Source: Ignavibacteriales bacterium (GTDB lineage: Bacteria > Bacteroidota > Ignavibacteria > Ignavibacteriales > Ignavibacteriaceae). Taken from it: DNA of 64,000 bases. Within the stretch, counting starts at the first letter, position 1; each line of letters opens with the position of its first letter. Location: NCBI GenBank assembly GCA_016707585.1, contig JADJHL010000002.1, positions 310,001 to 374,000 of the forward strand, written 5' to 3'. This document shows positions 52,340-61,400 of the stretch, one piece after another. The notes beneath the pieces are model-generated. The model saw nothing but the letters and a program-made list of their open reading frames with translations, was not told where the DNA came from and did no database searches. The position numbers and the translations under genes are program-made.

Positions 52340-53137
52340 TTAATTAAGTTTAAACACAACTGGTATATTTATTTTTGTAATAACTGGCTTTCCATTTTGT
52401 TTACCCGGAATCCAGCGAGGCATACTTTTAAGAACTCTCATTGCTTCTTCATCACAGCCAGCACCAATACTTTTTGCAACACTTACATCTCTAATCTCGC
52501 CATTTTTATCAACAATAAAAGTTAAAACAACTTTGCCTTCAACCTGTGCTCTAATTGCAATTTCTGGATACGAAATATTTTTAGCAAAGTAGTTTAGCAT
52601 TTCGGAATCTCCACCAGGAAATTCGGGCATTTCTTCTGCCCATAAATGTACTTGTTCTTTAGGTTGTTCTACTTCTGGAATTTCTATTTCTTTAACACCA
52701 TCAATAATATCAGTTCCATATATATTCCCTTCAACTGTTTCTGTTCCAGGATTTTTATTAATAAGATCCTCAACTGTTGGAATATATTCGTTGAATACCT
52801 GTTCATCTGGTCTAACTACTGGAGCAATATATTTTACTGTTGGGGTTTTGGGTTGTATTGGTAAGGGAATATCAGCATCAGGTTTTTCAATTGGAGGGAT
52901 AGTTAATATAATAATTGTGCTATCTTTTCCACTATAATCTTTACTGTGTTCAACCGGAAATATTGAAGCCGTAATTAAAGGATAGCTTACTATTAGTGCA
53001 AAAATAATCATTGCTCCTGTTGCAGAAATTGAAACATACTTATTATATAGTTTTCTAAGCATGTATGCGCCGTATTCTTTATTCCTTCCTTCAAAAACCA
53101 ATTCATTGAATTCAGGAATGTTTTCTTTCGATTTCAT
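52340..53137 (-). CDS. tonB: Energy transducer TonB (Bacteroidota type)
   Basis: This 265-residue inner-membrane-anchored periplasmic protein begins with the Bacteroidota-type NELVFEGRNKEYGAYMLRKLYNKY. A TM (~35-55, SATGAMIIFALIVSYPLI) and a Pro-rich spacer (DADIPLPIQPKTPTVKYIAP) follow, then a TonB C-terminal domain ending RWIPGKQNGKPVITKINIPVVFKLN. It transduces proton motive force to outer-membrane receptors. AAAGGAGG lies 6 nt before the ATG, a near-perfect Shine-Dalgarno that is rare in this window. Confidence 0.92.
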   Translation of the reverse strand: MKSKENIPEFNELVFEGRNKEYGAYMLRKLYNKYVSISATGAMIIFALIVSYPLITASIFPVEHSKDYSGKDSTIIILTIPPIEKPDADIPLPIQPKTPTVKYIAPVVRPDEQVFNEYIPTVEDLINKNPGTETVEGNIYGTDIIDGVKEIEIPEVEQPKEQVHLWAEEMPEFPGGDSEMLNYFAKNISYPEIAIRAQVEGKVVLTFIVDKNGEIRDVSVAKSIGAGCDEEAMRVLKSMPRWIPGKQNGKPVITKINIPVVFKLN

Positions 53138-53232
53138 TGTATCCTCCTTTTAAGATTTGTGGATTATACTTTTTAATTCTGAAAAATGTTCCCAAAGAAA
53201 TCTTAAAATGAAAAGGATAGTTTAATTTTTTC

Positions 53233-53263
53233 TTGTAGCCAAAAATCTCTTTAGCTAATTTCG
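53233..53263 (+). promoter_or_regulatory. Predicted promoter of the GH30 gene
   Basis: TTG (53233-53235), a 20-bp spacer and TAATTTCG (53256-53263) resemble the Bacteroidota TTTG/TAnnTTTG promoter, 53 bp before the GH30 start. Confidence 0.35.
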
Positions 53264-53316
53264 TGATGTAAAATCAATGAACTAATTATTTAATTATCAT
53301 ACCAGAGAAAAGTAAA

Positions 53317-54777
53317 ATGAAACATTACTTGCCAATCTTAACATTATTTCTGTTAATTATTGGATGTTCATCCACAACTCAAGTACAAAATACTATTAGT
53401 AATCTATCTTATGATGGAAAACCCGTAGTGGTTTATACAACAGCGGATAACTCCGAATTGAGACTATCATTAACAGATAAATTGAATTTTAAAAAAACTC
53501 CACAGCCAATAGAATCAGAGGTTTCTGTTTTTGTAAATCCACAAAAACAATATCAAACATTTATTGGTATCGGAGGTGCAATTACTGATGCTTCCGCTGA
53601 GGTTTTTGCCAAATTATCTGGCGATAAGCAACAAGAATTTTTAAATGCGTATTTTAATAAAGAGAAAGGAATCGGTTATTCGCTTGCTCGAACTACAATT
53701 CATAGTTGCGACTTTAGTTCTGGAAGTTATACTTATGTAACGGAAGGTGATAAAGAATTAAAATCATTTAGCATCCAACACGATAAACAATTTAAAATTC
53801 CTCTTATCAAAAAAGCTATTGAAACTGCTGGAGGTAAATTACTATTATATGCAAGTCCCTGGAGCCCTCCCGCGTATATGAAAGACAACAATACTATGTT
53901 AAAAGGTGGCAAGCTTCTTCCTGAATACTATCAATCCTGGGCGAACTACTTTACAAAATTTGTAAAAGCTTATGAAAATGATGGAATGCCAATTTGGGGA
54001 ATTACATTGCAAAATGAACCAATGGCAACACAAAGATGGGAATCCTGTATTTACACCGCTGAAGAAGAAAGAGATTTTCTGAAAAATTTCCTTGGACCAA
54101 CAATGGAACGTGAGGGATTAGGAAATAAAAAGATTGTTGTTTGGGATCATAATCGTGATTTGATAAGCCATAGAGCAAATACTATTTTTAGTGATCCTGA
54201 AGCTGCAAAATATGCTTGGGGCATCGGATTTCATTGGTACGAAACCTGGGCTGGTGGTGATCCTATGTTTGAAAATGTTGAAAATGTTCACGAATCTTTT
54301 CCTGATAAACAAATATTATTTACCGAAGGCTGTGCAGAAAGTTTTAGTTCTGATGGATATCAAAGATGGAAAAACGGCGAGCGTTATGGTAAATCAATGA
54401 TTAACGACTTTAATAATGGAACTGTTGGTTGGACTGATTGGAATATTTTGTTAGATGAAACAGGCGGACCAAATCATGTGCAGAATTTCTGCTTTGCACC
54501 AATTCATGCAAATACAAAAACCAACGAGATTATTTACACACCTTCATACTATTATATCGGACATTTTTCAAAGTTTATCAGACCAGAGGCAAAACGCATC
54601 AGTACATCTTGCAGCAGAAGTCACTTACTTAGTACTTCGTTTGTAAATGATAGTAACCAGATTGTAACTGTTGTAATGAATCAAAGTGATACTGAAATTA
54701 AATATCAATTATATGTTGGTAATAGTGCAGTTGAAGTTGTAATTCCGCCACACGCTATTCAATCTGTTATTTATTAA
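53317..54777 (+). CDS. GH30 family glycoside hydrolase lipoprotein (glucosylceramidase-like)
   Basis: This 486-residue surface or periplasmic hydrolase has a lipobox (FLLIIGC, C17). The GH30 barrel begins YQTFIGIGGAITDASAEVFA. The acid/base glutamate is E234 in LQNEPMA and the nucleophile E337 in LFTEGCAES, with LLLYASPWSPPAYMK between them. The C-terminal beta-domain ends in VEVVIPPHAIQSVIY. GH30 includes beta-glucosylceramidases and beta-1,6-glucanases; glucanase action on polysaccharide is plausible. It is 16 bp upstream of an SGNH hydrolase. Confidence 0.93.
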   Translation: MKHYLPILTLFLLIIGCSSTTQVQNTISNLSYDGKPVVVYTTADNSELRLSLTDKLNFKKTPQPIESEVSVFVNPQKQYQTFIGIGGAITDASAEVFAKLSGDKQQEFLNAYFNKEKGIGYSLARTTIHSCDFSSGSYTYVTEGDKELKSFSIQHDKQFKIPLIKKAIETAGGKLLLYASPWSPPAYMKDNNTMLKGGKLLPEYYQSWANYFTKFVKAYENDGMPIWGITLQNEPMATQRWESCIYTAEEERDFLKNFLGPTMEREGLGNKKIVVWDHNRDLISHRANTIFSDPEAAKYAWGIGFHWYETWAGGDPMFENVENVHESFPDKQILFTEGCAESFSSDGYQRWKNGERYGKSMINDFNNGTVGWTDWNILLDETGGPNHVQNFCFAPIHANTKTNEIIYTPSYYYIGHFSKFIRPEAKRISTSCSRSHLLSTSFVNDSNQIVTVVMNQSDTEIKYQLYVGNSAVEVVIPPHAIQSVIY

Positions 54778-54793
54778 TTCTATAAGGATTGTA

Positions 54794-55489
54794 ATGAAAA
54801 TATTGCATTTATTTTTAATAACTATTTTATCGTTAATGTTTATGGAACAATCACTACTTGCACAAAACACCGACTGGCCAAATTTTGAGAGATATAGAGA
54901 AGATAATATAAAACTTGGATTGCCTAGGTTAGGTGAAAACCGAGTTGTGTTTATGGGTAACTCGATAACTGAAGGCTGGAAGGATGTTGATCCTGATTTC
55001 TTTAAAGATAAGCCATACATTAATCGAGGAATAAGCGGACAAACAACACCGCAAATGTTAGTTCGTTTTAGAGCCGATGTTGTAAACCTTAAACCAAAAG
55101 TTGTTGTGATATTAGCTGGCACAAATGATATTGCCGGAAACACAGGCCCAGCAACACTTGAGATGATTGAAGATAATATTGCTTCTATGGTTGAGATTGC
55201 AAAAGCAAATAATATTAACGTAGTCTTATGTTCTGTATTGCCAGCTTATGATTATCCCTGGAAATCTGGGTTACAACCTGCAGAGAAAATTGTTGCACTA
55301 AATAAATGGATAAAAGATTATTCTGAAAAAAACAAAATAATTTATGCTGATTTCTTTACACCAATGGCTGATGAAAGAAATGGATTAAAGAAAGAATACT
55401 CAGAAGATGGTGTTCATCCAAATAAAGATGGTTATGATGTAATGACTCCACTTGTGGAAAAAGCTATAGCAGAATCATTAAATCATTAA
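54794..55489 (+). CDS. Exported SGNH/GDSL hydrolase
   Basis: This 231-residue secreted esterase has a signal peptide (HLFLITILSLMFMEQSLLAQ). Block I is FMGNSITEGWK with nucleophile S57, block II RGISGQTTPQMLV, block III ILAGTNDIAGN and block V DGVHPNKDGYD (D205, H208). The family removes acetyl or acyl groups from carbohydrates or lipids. Its position 16 bp after the GH30 gene suggests deacetylation of the glycan that GH30 cuts. It ends before a clear terminator. Confidence 0.9.
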   Translation: MKILHLFLITILSLMFMEQSLLAQNTDWPNFERYREDNIKLGLPRLGENRVVFMGNSITEGWKDVDPDFFKDKPYINRGISGQTTPQMLVRFRADVVNLKPKVVVILAGTNDIAGNTGPATLEMIEDNIASMVEIAKANNINVVLCSVLPAYDYPWKSGLQPAEKIVALNKWIKDYSEKNKIIYADFFTPMADERNGLKKEYSEDGVHPNKDGYDVMTPLVEKAIAESLNH

Positions 55490-55518
55490 AAAAATAATAT
55501 ATGTGTTTCTAAAATATC

Positions 55519-55546
55519 AAGGCGGACTTAACTGTTCGCCTTTTCT
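55519..55546 (+). terminator. Terminator after the GH30-SGNH operon
   Basis: AAGGCGGAC / GTTCGCCTT forms a 9-bp stem (one G-T pair) with a 6-nt loop, followed by TTTTC. It lies 30 bp after the SGNH stop. Confidence 0.75.
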
Positions 55547-55596
55547 TATTATATCACACAAACATTCTCTGATACTAGCAAAAAACTGAATGGTTT

Positions 55597-55723
55597 AAAA
55601 AAAAAGTCCCCGATGTTGGGGTAACACATCGGGGTAGTACTGATAATAAGCTTGGGGGAGGACTTATTACCAAGTACCGTTTTAATTCTGTTGTAAAAAT
55701 AATAAGTCGTAATTTAAATGCAA
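55597..55723 (-). ncRNA. Candidate ~90-nt small RNA with its own promoter and terminator
   Basis: On the minus strand, TTG (55723-55721), a 19-bp spacer and TATTTTTA (55701-55694) match the Bacteroidota promoter pattern. About 90 nt downstream is a strong terminator: CCCCGATGT / ACATCGGGG with a 9-nt loop, then ACTTTTTTTTT (ending ~55597). Between them a hairpin has outer stem GTACT/AGTAC and inner 7-bp stem TAATAAG/CTTATTA, with loop TCCTCCCCCAAG. No reading frame is present. The UCCUCC loop could pair with Shine-Dalgarno sequences. Confidence 0.6.
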
Positions 55724-55951
55724 ATAGTTTTGTGATAATTGGTAAAATTTTTTTTAGTTTAATCCAACTTTCAACAAAAAATCCTAAATTTTGGTGTAAC
55801 TTTTGATAAAAAGCACACTTTTTAGAGAAATAAGCTAGAATAGTATAAAAGAAATCACTTGTTAAAACTTAAGATTCCAGGAATTCTGTTTTCAATTTTT
55901 AACTCATTTCTTTACATTCACATAAAATAAATCAATCTATAAGGAGTTTTA
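55724..55951. other. AT-rich intergenic stretch before the esterase
   Basis: Very AT-rich, with no frame or hairpin that I can support. The esterase start at 55952 has TAAGGAG about 7 nt upstream. With the SGNH terminator and the small-RNA candidate, it makes up the 462-bp gap, the longest gene-free stretch in the window. Confidence 0.6.
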
Positions 55952-56683
55952 ATGAGTAGAGAAATTCAACGTTGGTATAGCCCAAACTTAAAGAAGGAAA
56001 TGGAAATAGTTGTTTACGGACATTATGGTTATGCTTTATTGATGTTTCCAACCGCGGCTGCAGATTATCTGGAATATGAAAGATTTAAACTTATAGATTC
56101 TATTGGTGGATTTTTACACGATGGTAAATTAAAAGCTTTCTCAATCAATAGCATCAACAATGAAAGCTGGTTGAACAATAATATGCATCCAGCTCAGAAG
56201 GCTATCCGTCATCAGCAATACAACAAATACATTATTGAAGAAGTTGTCCCTTTTATACATAATCACAGCAAAGGATTGGTGCCAATTGTAACTACAGGTG
56301 CTTCTCTTGGTGCACTACACGCCGCAAATAATTTTTTTAGACGACCGGATATTTTTAGCGGCACAATTGCAATGAGCGGTAGTTATGATTTAAAAAGTTA
56401 TACAAAAGGATTCTTTGATGATAATGTTTACTTTAATTCTCCTGTAGATTATCTACCAAGATGGGATGATAATTTTATGTTTGATCATATGAGAAAAGGT
56501 AGAATTGTTATCGCTACGGGACAAGGAAATTTTGAAGATCCTGAAGCATCAAAACAATTATCAAATATCTTAAACTCACGCGGCGTTAAACATTGGTTAG
56601 ATTTGTGGGGCTTTGATCAGCCGCATGATTGGCCAACCTGGCGAAGTATGCTGCCATATTTTCTAGGGCAAATTAAATTTTAA
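55952..56683 (+). CDS. Putative esterase, alpha/beta hydrolase fold
   Basis: This 243-residue cytoplasmic protein has no signal peptide. The serine hydrolase motif is GASLGA (S118) in VTTGASLGALHAAN, with downstream SGTIAMSGSYDL. A C-terminal histidine lies in FDQPHDWPTW. The N-terminal half (YGHYGYALLMFPTAAADYLEYE) is typical of esterase D-like proteins in Bacteroidota. The substrate is unknown. It is followed 21 bp later by the PAP2-like gene. Confidence 0.8.
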   Translation: MSREIQRWYSPNLKKEMEIVVYGHYGYALLMFPTAAADYLEYERFKLIDSIGGFLHDGKLKAFSINSINNESWLNNNMHPAQKAIRHQQYNKYIIEEVVPFIHNHSKGLVPIVTTGASLGALHAANNFFRRPDIFSGTIAMSGSYDLKSYTKGFFDDNVYFNSPVDYLPRWDDNFMFDHMRKGRIVIATGQGNFEDPEASKQLSNILNSRGVKHWLDLWGFDQPHDWPTWRSMLPYFLGQIKF

Positions 56684-56704
56684 TTTATAGTTATCCAGGG
56701 GATT

Positions 56705-57322
56705 ATGAACTGGAAAGAATTCTTAAATAATAAAAAAAACAGAAATGAATTTTTTATAAGTTTATTTTTACTTGCTATTGCATTAACTGCTCTGGCAAAT
56801 TTTGTAAACTTTACAGAAACAAGAACTGGTGTAGTTCTGCAAGATCCTCTTCTTAATTTATATAATCCCATTGATTTGACATGGTTAATTTTTGGCTTAA
56901 TCTATATTTCTCTTATCGTTGCGATAGTATCCTTACTTAAAAATCCAAAGCAATTGTTATTTGCAATGCAACTTTACGCTTTAATGGTTGTGGTTAGGAT
57001 TTCAGCAATGTATTTACTTCCGCTAGAACCGCCAGCTAAAATTATTATTCTTAACGATCCTTTTGTAGAATTTTTCGGATCAGGAAAATCATTAACAAAG
57101 GATTTATTTTTTTCCGGTCACACAGCTTCATTGTTTGTTTTATTTCTAACAGCTAAACAGAAAACTATAAAAATAATTTTTCTAGTTTGTACAATTGTGG
57201 TTGCAATTTCAGTTTTGCTTCAGCATGTTCATTACACAATTGATGTTTTTGCGGCTTTATTTTTTACTTTTGCGTGTTATAAAATATTAAAGAACTTTAA
57301 ATTGGGAGAAAATCTAAAATGA
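56705..57322 (+). CDS. PAP2-like membrane phosphatase/transferase (sphingomyelin synthase-like)
   Basis: This 205-residue membrane protein has about five TM helices. The C-terminal motifs FFSGHTASLF (H139) and QHVHYTIDVFAA (H176, D180) are the PAP2_C/sphingomyelin-synthase catalytic triad pattern. Those enzymes move a phosphocholine or phosphoethanolamine headgroup to a lipid, or hydrolyse lipid phosphates. The upstream esterase and the GH30 glucosylceramidase-like gene nearby hint at sphingolipid metabolism, but this is not proven. It overlaps the next gene by 4 bp. Confidence 0.78.
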   Translation: MNWKEFLNNKKNRNEFFISLFLLAIALTALANFVNFTETRTGVVLQDPLLNLYNPIDLTWLIFGLIYISLIVAIVSLLKNPKQLLFAMQLYALMVVVRISAMYLLPLEPPAKIIILNDPFVEFFGSGKSLTKDLFFSGHTASLFVLFLTAKQKTIKIIFLVCTIVVAISVLLQHVHYTIDVFAALFFTFACYKILKNFKLGENLK

Positions 57323-57942
57323 AAAAATCAATTTTATTTATTTGTTTCTTTATCATTACTAACTACAGCTTTGCACAGTATGGCGGATTCGTTGCCGGAG
57401 TTGAATTTTCAAAACCAATTTTTTCGGCTAATCATAGCTCATTACCCGGTTTAATGGGAGGATTTTTTTACCACGGTCAGATTGAAAAGAACATTGTAGA
57501 TTATCAATTAGAGTTTACAATCAATCACTATTATTCTTTTAACACTCATAAATATCCATACTATGAAAACCAGGTATTTCAGAATAATATGATTGAGGAA
57601 AGAGAGTTTAATTACATTTCTGCTGAGCTTACTGCATTATTTGAATTTCCTGAAATGTTTGCCAATTCCTATCCTAACTTCTATCTAGGTTTTTCAGCGG
57701 GATATTGTGTTGAAGAAGAACATAAATCAAAAATCGTTAGGTTTGTTCCTGAATTGGATCCTATGATTACTGACTTTGAACCATCACCTTTCCCTGTGGC
57801 ACTTTCATTAAATACAGGTTTATCATATACAATAAAAAGTTTTACTTTTGATTTGCGATATAAGTTAACAGAAATTATTCTTGATGAAGAAAATTTTATG
57901 AATAATATTTATTTTGCAATTCGTTTTCATCCGAGAGATTAA
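57319..57942 (+). CDS. Hypothetical exported protein, probable outer-membrane barrel
   Basis: This 207-residue protein has a signal peptide (ILFICFFIITNYSFAQ) and beta-strand-like alternating sequence (YGGFVAGVEFSKPIF, LSLNTGLSYTIKSFTFDLRYK) ending IYFAIRFHP. No family is recognised. It overlaps the PAP2-like gene by 4 bp (ATGA) and the following gene by 1 bp, so the three are translationally coupled. Confidence 0.65.
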   Translation: MKKSILFICFFIITNYSFAQYGGFVAGVEFSKPIFSANHSSLPGLMGGFFYHGQIEKNIVDYQLEFTINHYYSFNTHKYPYYENQVFQNNMIEEREFNYISAELTALFEFPEMFANSYPNFYLGFSAGYCVEEEHKSKIVRFVPELDPMITDFEPSPFPVALSLNTGLSYTIKSFTFDLRYKLTEIILDEENFMNNIYFAIRFHPRD

Positions 57943-58283
57943 TGAACGAAGAATTAAACAAAGAAGAAATTGTTTCAATCCAAAAATTTGTTTCTAAGGA
58001 TTTTGTTAAGAATGATTATTCATCTTTAATTCCTAATAATGATTTTGAAAGATTAGAAGAGTTTAGAAAATATCTTACAGAAAAGATGCGAAATTTATTG
58101 GACAAAAATTACAATCTTCTTATCAATACACTTTATAGAATAGACATAAGCGAAAAAAAACTGGCTGAGCTTTTTTCTTCAAGAAACAAGGAACTAATCC
58201 CAGAAAAACTTGCTGATTTAATCATAGAAAGACAGATTGAGAAGATCAACTTTCGTAAACGCTACCGAGAAGGAAATCTGTAG
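57942..58283 (+). CDS. Hypothetical small helical protein
   Basis: This 113-residue, highly charged, probably all-helical protein contains LRNLLDKNYNLLINTLYRIDI, then ADLIIERQIEKINFRKRYRE. It has no signal peptide or TM. It overlaps the barrel gene by 1 bp (TAATG). No family is recognised; coupling suggests it works with its neighbour, or simply that translation is shared. Confidence 0.65.
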   Translation: MNEELNKEEIVSIQKFVSKDFVKNDYSSLIPNNDFERLEEFRKYLTEKMRNLLDKNYNLLINTLYRIDISEKKLAELFSSRNKELIPEKLADLIIERQIEKINFRKRYREGNL

Positions 58284-58434
58284 ATAATTACACGACTATT
58301 GTTGTAAGTAATTATTACACTATGTAAAATTTTGTTTAATTGAAATTTACCACCACAATAACTAATTTCATCTTTAATTATTATACATTTAGATAATATT
58401 TTCGATAATATAGGCATACTTAACAGGAGCCATT

Positions 58435-61400
58435 ATGGGTTTATTTGAGAATAAACGCTTACGTGAATTAGAAAAAGAAAATGAAGAACTTCTTTTTAGA
58501 ATTAACAATATTTCTGAAAAAGAAGATAATGTTAGACATCTAAATGATGTCTTAAAAAAGATGAGATTAGAAGTTTCTGATCTTAACGAACGTAAGATTT
58601 CTCTGGCAACAGAAATTGAAAATCTAAAAGAGCAAAAAAAATTAGTTAACATTGATATTGAGAATTACAACAAAGATATTCTTAACTTAAAAAATCTAAA
58701 GCTCGAAGAACAAAACACACTTCTAATGTACTCTTCTCAAATAGATAAAATAAAAAACAAAATTAGTAATGATGAAAACTTTAATGATCTAGAAATTGAT
58801 TTTGATCATGATTCGATCAATAAGAGAAATCGTGAAATAGAAGAGCTAAATAGAGAGTTTGAAAATTTAAGAGACAGAATTTTTACTGCTGAAGAAAAGA
58901 TAGAAGAATTAAATAGTCTTGAGGATGAAGTAAATGAACGAATTGATGAGAAGAAAAAAGAATTAGAATCATTAAACAATGATAAACTTAAAAAGTCCTA
59001 TCAAGAAGCACATGATGTTGAAGATAAAATTTCTGAGCTTACAAGTGAGCAGCATCGAGTATTAAATGAAATCCATAGCAAAGAAAAAGAAATTACTGAA
59101 TTAAATCAAAAACTTTTTGAACTGAAGGAGAAAGAAAATCATTCAGTGGGATTGTTAAAAGAATTAGATGATGAAGTTAAGGAAAAGCAAAAGCAAGCCG
59201 ATTTTTTGGGTTTAAAAATAACTGATCTGTATGAAGAAGAAGAAGTAAGAAAAAAACAAGTCCGTGAGTTAGTGAGACAAGCTGATGATCAAAGGATTAA
59301 AGTAGAAGCTTTGCAGTCAAGAATTATATCGTTACAGGAAGAAGAAAACAAAAAGCAATCTCTCATCTCAAAACTTTTTGGACAAAGTAAAACAAAACAA
59401 ATTCCTTCTGAAGAAAAGAAACAGAATCTTGATGAACTTGATCAAGCTAGTAAAGAACGATTAAATTGGATTGAAGAAATATCACTTGAAGCTAAAGATC
59501 AGGAAAACAGATTAGCAGAAATTAAAGCTGAGATTGCAAATCTTTTAGAGGAAGAAGAAACCAGAAATAATAAGTTAGATGAATTAGCTGACCGTATTAA
59601 ATCTGATGAGTTACATCTTGACCAAAAGCGTATAAGGTTTAGAGAACTTGAGATAATGGAGCAGGATAAAATTGTTAAGATTGAAAAACTTACTAGCGAA
59701 CTCTGGACTCAAGAAGCTAAATCGGAAGATCTTAGAAAAGAACTTATTCTACTTGCAGGAGAAATTGAAAATAAAAAAATAAATCTTTCAGAAATTTCTC
59801 AGCAGCTTTTAAATGAAGAAAATAGCTTGAATGAGAAATTAGTTGCAGGTAATAATCTGGTTTCTGAAGAACAAAATAAGTTACAACGAGTTGAAGAATT
59901 AACTAGTGAAATTGATAAGCTTGAACTAAAATTTGAATCAGTAAAATCAAATCTTGCAAAACTTGAAGCTGAATCAGAACTTAAAAAATCTGAACTTAAT
60001 AACTTGTCAGAAATTATTAGCGATAGCGAAAAACAAATTTCGGACAAGCTAACTCCGGCAAAAGCTGAGCTACAAAACATTACGCAAACCATATCTATTA
60101 AAGATGAAGAGTTATTTTCATTAACTGAACGACTTGCAAATGAAGAGATAAAATTAGAGCAAAAACTTAAAGAGATTGAGTCGCTTAATTTTAAAGAAAA
60201 TCAGTTTTTAGATAAACTTAATAGTTTGAATCTAGAAATTGAACAACAGGAGCAAAAGTGTAATTTTCTTAAATCAACAATTGAGGACTTGGAATCTGAA
60301 AAAGTTCAGAAAGAAAAAGTTGTTGGAGAGTTAAGTGAATTTTTATTGCTAAACAAATCTCAAATTGAAGAAAAAATAAATCCCGCAAAATTAGAGCTTG
60401 AAAATCTTTTGCAAGAAATTTCTTTTAAGCATGAAAAAATAGAAACGATTACTGAGCAACTTAGAAATGAAGACCTGATACTTAGAAGAAAACAACAAGA
60501 AATTGATGAGCTTAATCTAACTGAAAGATCATTTGTCGAAAAAGTAACAAGTTTAGGTGTTGAAACTGAGGTTCTTGAGCAGAAGTGTAATGAACTTAAA
60601 TCCACAATTTCTTTGTTAACAAATGAAGAAGCTGAAAAGAAAAGTAACCTGGCAGATTTATCCGAACAATTATTATTAAGCAAAAAGCAATTGGATGATG
60701 AGGTTGCTAAAATCAGTTTGCTTGAAAATCAGGAAGCAGAAGTAAAATTTAAAATAGAAACATTATCAAGCAAACTAAGAGAAGAAGAAGAAAAATCTGA
60801 GTTGCTGCGTACTGAAGTTCAAAAGCTAACAGATGAAAATCTACAAAAGAAAATAAAGCTTGAAGAAATAAGCGCACAGATTGATGAAAAAACTGCTGGC
60901 GTTACAAATAGAATTTTTGAACTAGAAAACAAAGAAAACGAAAAGCGTTTAGCTGTTGAAGATTTATCTAATCAAATACAATTACAAAATCTTGAAGCTG
61001 AAAAAATTAGAACAACAATCGGCGAACTTAGCCAGGCAGAACAAGGTGCCCGACTAAAGGTTGATGAACTTGCTGAGCAGATTAAAGAAAAAGTTGACAG
61101 GCTTAACCAGATTGATAATAGTTTTACTGCAAGAGAAAATGAATCTCAATTTTTAGAATCTCAGATGGCTGAAAAGCTAAAAGAGATGAACGAAACAAAT
61201 GCAAAACAGCAAAAGATTTTTGAATCGATTGAAAATAAACAAAAAGAACTTTTTGCTGTTGAAGAATCATTAAGCATTAAAGTTAAGAGATTAGCAAAGC
61301 TTAATGTTGAGGTTACAGAAATTGAAACCAGACATAAAGAATTATCTGAGGAAACAAAAAGACTTGAAGAAGTTAAAAACGATTTACACAAGCGAACTTT

